Below are positions 57,121-64,000 of a stretch of DNA of 64,000 bases, one piece after another. Position 1 is the first letter of the stretch. Each line of letters begins with the position of its first letter. This DNA is from an uncultured Prevotella sp. (GTDB lineage Bacteria > Bacteroidota > Bacteroidia > Bacteroidales > Bacteroidaceae), in the NCBI GenBank assembly GCA_900315525.1, contig OMZO01000011.1:96842-160841 (forward strand), in the 5' to 3' direction. The position numbers and the translations under genes are program-made. The notes beneath the pieces were generated by a model, which had not been told where the DNA came from, searched no databases, and saw only the letters and a list, made by a program, of their open reading frames with translations.

Positions 57121-58986
57121 ATGAAAAAGATCTTAATGAGTGTGCTGGTAGCCAGTCTAGCGGTCTCGGCAATGGCACAGGAGAAATTCGAACAGGGTAA
57201 ACCTAACGATGACAATTATCGATATCTCGATGAGTACAAGGGGCTCAAGGAGTATATCGACAAGACGAAGTATCCAAACTTCAAGCTGGGTATAGGTACT
57301 ACCGTTCCTGACTATCTTAAAAAATCTACGGTCTATGAACTGACCAACAAGAACTTCACAGAGACTGTTGCTGGTAACGCCATGAAGATGTCCAGTTGCG
57401 TGGATGGCAATGGTAACATGAATTTTGAAACCGTGAAGAACTATGTGAATGCAGCAACTGAGGCTGGTCTGAATGTTTACGGTCATACGCTGGCTTGGCA
57501 CTCTCAGCAAGCAGTTGGTTGGTTGACAAGCCTGATTGCGGACAAACCCGATCCCACTTCTGAACAGGTATATACAGAGGTGGCCAGCAAGGATTTCCGT
57601 ACGAATAAGTCTGTGGGGTGGAAATCAGATGAGTCAAATTTTGGTTACACCATCACCTTTGACGGAACCGACGGTATGAAAATTCATACGACCAAAAAGT
57701 GTGACAACTTCTGGGATGTGCAGTTCCAGGCCATGACTGATATTATGCTCAAGGCAGGCGACAGCTACAAGATGACCATCACCATTCGCGGAACAAAGGA
57801 TGGCACGATGCACAGCAAGTTGGGCGACTTTAATAGTGATTATAGTGATGAGACATGTCCTAACTTTGCTTTTACAACCGAATGGAAAGATGTGGAAGTC
57901 GATTACAAGCCTGTGATGGACAATAACTTCCTGTTGCTGCAATGTGGCGATTTCGTGGGCGACATCTATATCAAGAGCATCAAATTCGAGGGTTATCAGG
58001 GTAAGACGATTCCTCTGACTCAGGAGGAGCGTCACGACATCCTCGTGGAAGCAATGGACAAGTGGATCAAGGGCATGATGGAAGCCTGCGACGGCAAGGT
58101 GAAGGCCTGGGATCTCGTCAATGAGGCTATTGCCGGCGATGGTAATGACGGTGAAGGCAACTATGAGCTGCAGCATTCTAAAGGCTATAAGGGCGGTACA
58201 TGGGATGTCGGCGGCCAAGATTTCTTCTGGCAAGATCATTTAGGTGACTTAGACTACGTGCGTCAAGCTTGTCGCCTGGCCCGTAAGTATGGTCCGGAGG
58301 ATGTCAAACTCTTCATCAACGACTACAATCTGGAGTCTGACTGGGATGACAATAAAAAACTGAAATCGCTTATCAACTGGATCAAGAAATGGGAGGCTGA
58401 TGGCGTGACCAAGATCGACGGTATAGGTACCCAGATGCACATTTCATACCACGAAGATAGTGGTATACTAAATAGCAGGAAGCAGCACATCACCAAGATG
58501 TTCGAGCTGTTAGCTCAATCGGGCAAGCTGGTTCGCGTCAGCGAGATGGATATGGGTTATGTTATTAGTGGTACTTACCCTAACGAGAAAAAGGCCTACA
58601 TAAATACGATTACCGAGGCACAGCATAAGAAAATGGCCGACTTCTACGAATGGATTATCAAAGAGTATTTCCGCCTGATACCTGCCGCTCAGCAATGGGG
58701 TATCTGTCAGTGGTGTCCTACCGATGCTCCAGAGAACAGCGGATGGCGTAGAAATGAGCCTGTTGGTATCTGGGATCTCGACTTCTACCGCAAGCATGTC
58801 TATGCAGGTTTCGTACGTGGACTTGCTGGTGGTGAACCCACAGGGATCAACACAGTAAAGACAGACAAGGCTATCAACACCTCAAATGGTATCTACAACC
58901 TCAATGGCATGCGAATGCAGGCTAACTCACTTGAAGAGCTCCCTGCCGGCATCTACATCATCGACGGCAAGAAAGTCATCAGATAA
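57121..58986 (+). CDS. Secreted GH10 endo-xylanase with an inserted carbohydrate-binding module
   Basis: 621 aa from MKKILMSVLVASLAVSAMAQ. GH10 catalytic residues are both present: the acid/base Glu335 in WDLVNEAIAG and the nucleophile Glu475 in VRVSEMDMGY. Between residues about 145 and 290, within the catalytic barrel (after HTLAWHSQQ), sits a beta-sandwich module like CBM4/9/22 (FWDVQFQAMTDIMLKAGDSYKMTITIRG), as in gut Bacteroidota xylanases. The C-terminus (GIYNLNGMRMQANS ... GIYIIDGKKVIR) is a common tail of Prevotella secreted enzymes. It acts on xylan. Confidence 0.94.
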   Translation: MKKILMSVLVASLAVSAMAQEKFEQGKPNDDNYRYLDEYKGLKEYIDKTKYPNFKLGIGTTVPDYLKKSTVYELTNKNFTETVAGNAMKMSSCVDGNGNMNFETVKNYVNAATEAGLNVYGHTLAWHSQQAVGWLTSLIADKPDPTSEQVYTEVASKDFRTNKSVGWKSDESNFGYTITFDGTDGMKIHTTKKCDNFWDVQFQAMTDIMLKAGDSYKMTITIRGTKDGTMHSKLGDFNSDYSDETCPNFAFTTEWKDVEVDYKPVMDNNFLLLQCGDFVGDIYIKSIKFEGYQGKTIPLTQEERHDILVEAMDKWIKGMMEACDGKVKAWDLVNEAIAGDGNDGEGNYELQHSKGYKGGTWDVGGQDFFWQDHLGDLDYVRQACRLARKYGPEDVKLFINDYNLESDWDDNKKLKSLINWIKKWEADGVTKIDGIGTQMHISYHEDSGILNSRKQHITKMFELLAQSGKLVRVSEMDMGYVISGTYPNEKKAYINTITEAQHKKMADFYEWIIKEYFRLIPAAQQWGICQWCPTDAPENSGWRRNEPVGIWDLDFYRKHVYAGFVRGLAGGEPTGINTVKTDKAINTSNGIYNLNGMRMQANSLEELPAGIYIIDGKKVIR

Positions 58987-58998
58987 GACTTAATTACC

Positions 58999-59037
58999 AA
59001 AAAGAGCATCCGGGATCATTATCGGATGCTCTTTTTT
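58999..59037. terminator. Terminator between convergent xylanase and GH3 genes
   Basis: A 13-bp stem AAAAGAGCATCCG (about 59000-59012) with CGGATGCTCTTTT (59023-59035) followed by T residues. The A-rich left side makes it usable from both strands. Confidence 0.9.
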
Positions 59038-59061
59038 CATATACTCATTTCGCGTTTTAGA

Positions 59062-60228
59062 TTACCCTTGATGTTGTTTCTTCATCTTCAGGATACGACG
59101 GACACTCTGGTTGATGCGCTCCTCGGTAATCGTGCCTTCCTCTACAGCCTTGAGCACAGCCTCGAAAGCCGGAACGAAGTTCTTCGGACCGAGTACAATG
59201 TCAACACCGGCCTTAATACTGTTTACTGCAGCCTCCTCACTCGTGTACTGCGTCGTGATAGCTCCCATCTCCATACCGTCGGTAATGATGATGTTCTGGT
59301 AGCCCAGTTCACCACGCAGTTTGTCTTGCAAGATGACTGACGACATCGTTGCGGGAACGTCCGAACCTGTCACATTGGGTGTGCCAATATGAGCTGTCAT
59401 GATGAGTTGGCAGCCCCAGTCGATGCCTGCCTTAAAGGTCACCATCTCACATTGGAGCATTTCTGCCCAAGTCTTCTGCGTGCTGGCATAGCCGAAATGG
59501 GTGTCGGTCTTGGTATCACCATGACCAGGGAAGTGCTTGACACAACCTGTGACACCAGCATCCTTCAGTCCTTGCAGGTAGCTCACAACCATCGGAGCAG
59601 CCACTTCCGGTTTATCAGAAAAGGCACGGTCGCCAATGATGATATTATCGGGGTTGGTGTTCACATCAGCCACAGGAGCGAAGTCGATATCGAAGCCATA
59701 CTTCGTGAGATAGGTGCCGATAACATTACCTGCATGGTAGGCATTTTTGGGGTCACCCGTCTTGCCGATATCAGCCATCGGACCGATCACCTCCACATCG
59801 AAGTTCTCATTCTTCGCAATGCGGGCTATACGTCCTCCCTCTTCATCGATACACAACAACGGTTTACCATTAAGTGCCCGAATGTCAGAAATAAGCTTTG
59901 CCAACTGCGGCTTGTCTTTAATATTCCATGCATAGAGAATCAGACCGCCGATTGGATACTTTGCATTCACGTCTCTGATGGTCTTATTCAAATCATGCAT
60001 CGGATTTTCCTGTAAGTCGGCATAAGTTTTCCAATGTATAGTGGTATCCAGCGACTCCAGGCGCACATAGAACATCTGCCCAATCTTTTCCTTGAGCGTC
60101 ATGTTTTTCAATTGTGCCTCAATCTCATCGTCGGGGATGACAGGACTGTCTTCGTTCGTACATGAGGTAAGTATGATGCCGTATGTGAGGATGGCGGCAA
60201 GCATCAATAGTTTCTTTGTTCTATCCAT
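59062..60228 (-). CDS. GH3-family lipoprotein (beta-N-acetylhexosaminidase type)
   Basis: 388 aa. Lipobox LTSC marks a lipoprotein. The single GH3 catalytic domain has LTLKEKIGQMFYVRLE-like LKEKIGQMF, LCIDEEGGRIARI, the NagZ-type loop VKHFPGHGDTKTDTHFG with the catalytic His-Asp pair, and the nucleophile Asp in IITDGMEMGAI. It probably releases GlcNAc from peptidoglycan or chitin-type fragments at the envelope. It is shorter than two-domain GH3 enzymes. Confidence 0.9.
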   Translation of the reverse strand: MDRTKKLLMLAAILTYGIILTSCTNEDSPVIPDDEIEAQLKNMTLKEKIGQMFYVRLESLDTTIHWKTYADLQENPMHDLNKTIRDVNAKYPIGGLILYAWNIKDKPQLAKLISDIRALNGKPLLCIDEEGGRIARIAKNENFDVEVIGPMADIGKTGDPKNAYHAGNVIGTYLTKYGFDIDFAPVADVNTNPDNIIIGDRAFSDKPEVAAPMVVSYLQGLKDAGVTGCVKHFPGHGDTKTDTHFGYASTQKTWAEMLQCEMVTFKAGIDWGCQLIMTAHIGTPNVTGSDVPATMSSVILQDKLRGELGYQNIIITDGMEMGAITTQYTSEEAAVNSIKAGVDIVLGPKNFVPAFEAVLKAVEEGTITEERINQSVRRILKMKKQHQG

Positions 60229-60266
60229 ATCAAATTGAATTTACTGGTACAAAATAACAAAGAATT

Positions 60267-60302
60267 TAGAAAATCCCCACTCAGACGAGCAGGGATTTTC
60301 TA
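60267..60302 (-). terminator. Hairpin after the ATP synthase genes
   Basis: An 11-bp perfect stem TAGAAAATCCC/GGGATTTTCTA (arms 60267-60277 and 60292-60302) downstream of atpG on the minus strand. It has no clean T run. Confidence 0.6.
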
Positions 60303-60322
60303 TCTTCTGACTGAATTCATGA

Positions 60323-61294
60323 TCAGTTGTTAACGGAACCACCGACGATATCAAGCAATTCACTTGTAATTGCCTGCTGACGGCCCTTGTTGTACTGCAG
60401 ATTCAGCTGACGCAGCAGCTCGTCTGCATTATCCGTAGCCGTCTGCATAGCCACCATGCGGGCTGCATGCTCAGAGGCATTCGAGTCAAGCAGTGCCGTG
60501 TAGATCATCAGATGAGCGAGTTTCGGGATGAGCTGTGAGAGCACGGTGTTCATGTCCGGCTCTACGATGAAGTTATCGTTGAGCGGCTTGACATTGTCCT
60601 CCTTCTGCTCTGCCTGGCGCTCACCACGCTTCTTAAGATACTCCTGCGACTCTTTCGTAGCGATAACGCTCGTTAAGTCGCGCTCGTGATCGCGGTTCAG
60701 CTCTTCTTCAAGGTCGATGGGCAGGAAGGTCTTACGGGTGAGTATCTGTGAGCCAGCACTCTTGAAGTGGTGGTAGATGAGCTCTACCTTATCCAACTCA
60801 CCCTCTGCGAATTTCGTTCCTACCTCTTGGGCAATCTCGATGCACTGAGCAACATTGGGCTTATCGGCCAGTGCAGAGAACTCGCCTTGCACGTTCAGCC
60901 CAAGTTTCTTTGCCTTTTCGTAGACCTTGCGACCGATGGGATAGATTTCAACATTCTCTTTGCCGATCCCTTCAGCGTACTTATCAACGGCATGCATCAT
61001 CATCTTGATGGTGTTGGCATTGAAACCGCCACAGAGCGAGGAGTTGGACGTAAATACGATGAGGGCAACCCGCTTGACGGGACGCTCCTGATCAAAGATG
61101 GTCCGTGCCTCTGCCTCGGCTGCGAGGAATGACTTGAGAATGTGCTCCAGCATCGTCTCGTAAGGCAGCATATTCTGAATAGCTACCTGTGCGTGATGCA
61201 GTTTGCTGGAGGCCACCATCTTCATCGCCGACGTGATCTTGCGCGTGGAGTTGACTGAGGCTATGCGGCCTTTAATTTCTTTCAGGCTGGGCAT
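60323..61294 (-). CDS. atpG: ATP synthase F1 gamma subunit
   Basis: 323 aa. Central rotor stalk of the F1 motor. The start MPSLKEIKGRIASVNSTRKITSAMKMVASSKL and the end ELLDIVGGSVNN are characteristic. It is a little longer than the E. coli protein, as is usual in Bacteroidota, with an insert near EVIYHHFKSAGSQ-like VELIYHHFKSAGSQ. It lies 6 bp after atpA. Confidence 0.96.
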   Translation of the reverse strand: MPSLKEIKGRIASVNSTRKITSAMKMVASSKLHHAQVAIQNMLPYETMLEHILKSFLAAEAEARTIFDQERPVKRVALIVFTSNSSLCGGFNANTIKMMMHAVDKYAEGIGKENVEIYPIGRKVYEKAKKLGLNVQGEFSALADKPNVAQCIEIAQEVGTKFAEGELDKVELIYHHFKSAGSQILTRKTFLPIDLEEELNRDHERDLTSVIATKESQEYLKKRGERQAEQKEDNVKPLNDNFIVEPDMNTVLSQLIPKLAHLMIYTALLDSNASEHAARMVAMQTATDNADELLRQLNLQYNKGRQQAITSELLDIVGGSVNN

Positions 61295-61300
61295 AGGCTA

Positions 61301-62887
61301 TCAAGCTTTATAGGTTCCTGCGATGTCGGCCATCACCTGCTCGATCTTGCCCGTCGTCTCGTCATCGATCTTTCCGCTGGCAAGCGTCTCGATCACCTCA
61401 GGATTTGAGGAGCGCAGCTTGTCGAGGAACTGAGTCTGGCACTCACGCACCTTATCGATGGGCACCTCGCGCATCAGTCCATGCACACCGCAGTAGAGGA
61501 TAGCAATCTGCTCACCTACGGGCATTGGGCTGTACTGAGGCTGAATCAGCAACTGATTGTTCTTACGACCACGATCCAGTGTCATCGCCGTCACAGCATC
61601 CATATCGCTGGAGAACTTCGAGAAGGCCTCAAGCTCACGATACTGTGCCTGGTCGATCTTCAGCGTACCAGCCACCTTCTTCATAGACTTGATCTGCGCC
61701 GAACCACCCACACGGGATACAGAGATACCAACGTTGATGGCAGGACGGAAGCCCTGATTGAAGAGGTCGCTCTCAAGGAAGATCTGACCGTCGGTGATAG
61801 AGATCACGTTTGTCGGGATGTATGCCGATACGTCACCAGCCTGAGTCTCGATGATAGGCAGAGCGGTCAGTGAGCCGCCACCCTTTACGTGGCCCTTCAT
61901 ACACTCAGGCAGGTCGTTCATCTGCTCGGCCACCTCCTGCTGCTCGTTCATCTTGGCAGCACGCTCAAGCAGACGAGAATGGAGATAGAACACATCACCA
62001 GGATAAGCCTCACGTCCGGAAGGACGACGGAGGATCAGCGATACCTCACGATAGGCCACAGCCTGCTTCGACAGGTCGTCGTAAACAACGAGGGCGGGCA
62101 GACCACGATCGCGGAAATACTCACCGATGGCAGCACCAGCAAACGGTGCATAATACTGCATGGCGGCAGGATCAGCTGCGGTAGCGGCTACCACAATGGT
62201 ATAAGGCATTGCACCGTGCTCCTGAAGTGTTGACACCAGGGCTGCAACAGTAGAAGCCTTCTGTCCGATGGCTACATAGATACAATAGACAGGCTTACCT
62301 GCCTCGTAGAAACTCTTCTGATTGATGATGGTATCCACAGCGATGGCGGTCTTACCCGTCTGACGGTCGCCAATGATAAGCTCACGCTGTCCGCGTCCGA
62401 TAGGAATCATCGAGTCGATGGCCTTCAGACCTGTCTGCAGCGGTTCCTTCACGGGCTGACGATAGATCACACCAGGAGCCTTACGGTCGAGCGGCATCTC
62501 GAAAGCGTCGCTCAGATCGATATCTCCCTTGCCGTCGATAGCCTGTCCCAGCGGATTGATGACGCGACCGAGCATATTGTCGTTGACGCGGATAGAAGCG
62601 ATGCGCTTCGTACGCTTCACGACCATGCCCTCCTTGATGCCCGAAGTGGTGCCCAGGAGCACACAACCGACGTTGTCCTCCTCCAAGTTCATCACGATGG
62701 CCATCGTCCCGTTCTCAAACTCCAGAAGCTCATTAGCCTCAGCGTTGCGCAGTCCGTAGATACGAGCCACACCATCACTCACGGTGAGCACAGTGCCGAC
62801 CTCATCGAACTTCTCAGCGTTGGAGATACCCTTGAGCTGGTCAAGCAGGACTTGGGATACTTCGCTTGGTTTAATTTTATCTGACAT
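61301..62887 (-). CDS. atpA: ATP synthase F1 alpha subunit
   Basis: 528 aa, full length. The Walker A motif [15 protein letters not shown], the N-terminal beta-barrel ([16 protein letters not shown]) and the [23 protein letters not shown] arginine-finger region are present. Together with beta it forms the catalytic hexamer; beta is not in this window. Confidence 0.97.
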   Translation of the reverse strand: MSDKIKPSEVSQVLLDQLKGISNAEKFDEVGTVLTVSDGVARIYGLRNAEANELLEFENGTMAIVMNLEEDNVGCVLLGTTSGIKEGMVVKRTKRIASIRVNDNMLGRVINPLGQAIDGKGDIDLSDAFEMPLDRKAPGVIYRQPVKEPLQTGLKAIDSMIPIGRGQRELIIGDRQTGKTAIAVDTIINQKSFYEAGKPVYCIYVAIGQKASTVAALVSTLQEHGAMPYTIVVAATAADPAAMQYYAPFAGAAIGEYFRDRGLPALVVYDDLSKQAVAYREVSLILRRPSGREAYPGDVFYLHSRLLERAAKMNEQQEVAEQMNDLPECMKGHVKGGGSLTALPIIETQAGDVSAYIPTNVISITDGQIFLESDLFNQGFRPAINVGISVSRVGGSAQIKSMKKVAGTLKIDQAQYRELEAFSKFSSDMDAVTAMTLDRGRKNNQLLIQPQYSPMPVGEQIAILYCGVHGLMREVPIDKVRECQTQFLDKLRSSNPEVIETLASGKIDDETTGKIEQVMADIAGTYKA

Positions 62888-62940
62888 TAATTCAAAATTT
62901 TAAAAATTAATAATGTAACAATGTAATAACTTACATTCGT

Positions 62941-63477
62941 TCATTTTCTCAACTGGGTGAGAATTGAGTTGAGTTTGGCTTTGACACTCGCATCCATGCG
63001 ATAGGTGTCATACTCCAGAATGAATCCGCCGATGATATCGGGATTCACCTCAGTCTCAAACTCCACCGTTCCATTAGTCTTACTCTCCACCATCTGACGC
63101 ATCTTCTGCTCAGTAGCAGGTGATACCTGCGCCGCGGTGATGAGACGTCCCCGGATGACATTCTTCTGTTGGCGGTAAAGCGTGACGTACGAATTGGCAA
63201 TGAATTGCATCACGCCCTCACGGTCTTCCTTCAGCACAAGCTGGATGAAGGCCTTGGTCAGGTCAGAAGCTTTCGTGCCGACGGCTGTCAGCAGCAAGGC
63301 CTCCTTCTTGTCCTTTGAGAGCATCGGATTGTCTATCGTAAACCGCAGCTGAGGCACTTCGATGTAGCTCTTGGCGAGCTGCTGCATCTCGGTGTACACA
63401 GCATCTTCGATTTTCGCGTCAGTAGCACTCTTCAAGAGCGCACGGGCGTATCTTACCGATATGACTCCTATATCCAT
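62941..63477 (-). CDS. atpH: ATP synthase F1 delta subunit
   Basis: 178 aa. Peripheral stalk connector. MDIGVISVRYARALLKSATDAK at the start and IDNPMLSKDKKEALL, ending in DPDIIGGFILEYDTYRMDASVKAKLNSILTQL-type residues, identify it. It starts 12 bp after the atpF stop. Confidence 0.94.
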   Translation of the reverse strand: MDIGVISVRYARALLKSATDAKIEDAVYTEMQQLAKSYIEVPQLRFTIDNPMLSKDKKEALLLTAVGTKASDLTKAFIQLVLKEDREGVMQFIANSYVTLYRQQKNVIRGRLITAAQVSPATEQKMRQMVESKTNGTVEFETEVNPDIIGGFILEYDTYRMDASVKAKLNSILTQLRK

Positions 63478-63488
63478 ACGTTAATTGC

Positions 63489-63933
63489 CTATTTGTCAGT
63501 AGAAACCTCATCCAGCATACGTTCAATCAGATCCATCTGAGCCTTGTCGTCCTTCAGATTCTGACGGAGCACCTTCTCGGCGATCTCCACACTGAGGGCA
63601 GAGACGAGCGCCTTCCTCACGTGCCTTCTGCTGAGCCTGCTCCACGATGGCGTCGCGCGTCTCGGCAGCCTCCTTGAGGATCTGAGCCTGACGGTCGCGA
63701 GCCTCCTGAAGGATGGCCTCGCCTTCCTGCTTGATGTTCTCGAGTCGCTCAGAGGCCTCATGGGCTTTCTTCAGACTCTCGTCGATATACTTCTTCCTTT
63801 CTTCCACCATACCGGTGATAGCAGGGAATCCGTATTTCGCAAGCACGAAGAAGACAACGGCAAATGCCAGAAGCATCCAGAACAGAAGTCCCAGATCAGG
63901 AGTGAGGATTGCTGGCAGTTTACTGAAATCCAT
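63489..63933 (-). pseudogene. atpF: ATP synthase F0 b subunit, interrupted by an internal deletion and frameshift
   Basis: The first frame (from 63933) reads MDFSKLPAILTPDLGLLFWMLLAFAVVFFVL ... KAREEGARL and then goes into junk. A second frame continues with [38 protein letters not shown] to 63489. About 22-24 codons of the central coiled coil (the usual AAAKAEIE... stretch) are missing at 63598-63606. The b subunit is the membrane-anchored stator stalk and is essential, so this is either a serious defect or a local sequence error. Confidence 0.82.
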
Positions 63934-63979
63934 TCGCTATAATCTTTAAGTTACGACTTTAGAATTACGGAATGAATCA

Positions 63980-64000
63980 TTACTTGATCAAGAATGCGCA
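63980..64000 (-). CDS. atpE: ATP synthase F0 c subunit, C-terminal end (runs off the window)
   Basis: Only the last six codons and stop are present (CAFLIK then TAA). The position just upstream of atpF in the operon and the hydrophobic ending fit the c-ring proteolipid of Bacteroidota. The call rests mainly on gene order. Confidence 0.7.
   Translation of the reverse strand, partial: CAFLIK

Overview
This window looks like chromosomal DNA of a Bacteroidota member of the Prevotellaceae (Prevotella/Segatella type). The evidence is the repeated promoter element TAnnTTTGC (Bacteroidota -7 box) in front of genes on both strands, lack of Shine-Dalgarno sequences, LruC-domain lipoproteins, the moxR-bat cluster, a DUF4295 ribosomal-operon protein, an NspC polyamine gene, a decarboxylase-type methylmalonyl-CoA operon, and secreted GH10, GH106-like and GH3 enzymes. 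No intact mobile element, rRNA operon or CRISPR array was seen.

Layout. 1-1.2 kb: the start of ssb, a conserved hypothetical gene and a four-tRNA cluster (Gly, Leu, Leu, Gly). 1.2-9.8 kb: nspC with a REC-histidine kinase, then glmS-carA-carB. 9.9-14.9 kb: three tandem LruC lipoprotein genes. 15-16.5 kb: a shortened sigma-70 factor, a repeat-rich AT island and tRNA-Arg. 16.6-20 kb: dapA with an overlapping AraC-type regulator, and an SPFH/NfeD pair. 20-24.5 kb: a TonB-dependent receptor and a fourth LruC lipoprotein. 24.6-27.3 kb: a methylmalonyl-CoA operon (mce broken, mmdA, a 50-residue protein, mmdC). 27.4-30 kb: a large secreted glycosidase. 30-35.3 kb: the threonine operon. 35.3-38.3 kb: an OmpH/Skp lipoprotein, pepD and a tRNA-Ser fragment with tRNA-Glu. 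38.4-52.5 kb: a tightly packed run of 12 genes, ftsY to queA, which includes the whole moxR-bat cluster. 52.6-55.8 kb: rpmB-rpmG-DUF4295 and map-tsaD-cinA. 55.8-60.2 kb: a non-coding stretch, a secreted hypothetical protein, a GH10 xylanase and a GH3 lipoprotein. 60.3-64 kb: F-type ATP synthase genes atpG, atpA, atpH, atpF, atpE.

The strongest novelty signals are: (i) a TTGAT-N4-ATCAA palindrome (FNR/CRP type) about 72 bp upstream of the -7 element of each of the three tandem LruC genes; (ii) a protein that joins an HU DNA-binding domain, a membrane span and a LysM domain, which could tie the nucleoid to the cell wall; (iii) double Bat gene fusions (BatB-BatC and BatD-BatE); (iv) three short internal deletions (mce, a tRNA-Ser, atpF) that break otherwise well-conserved genes and may be either real decay or sequence/assembly error; and (v) a repeat-laden AT island next to the sigma-factor gene. 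All calls come from reading the sequence; no database search was run.
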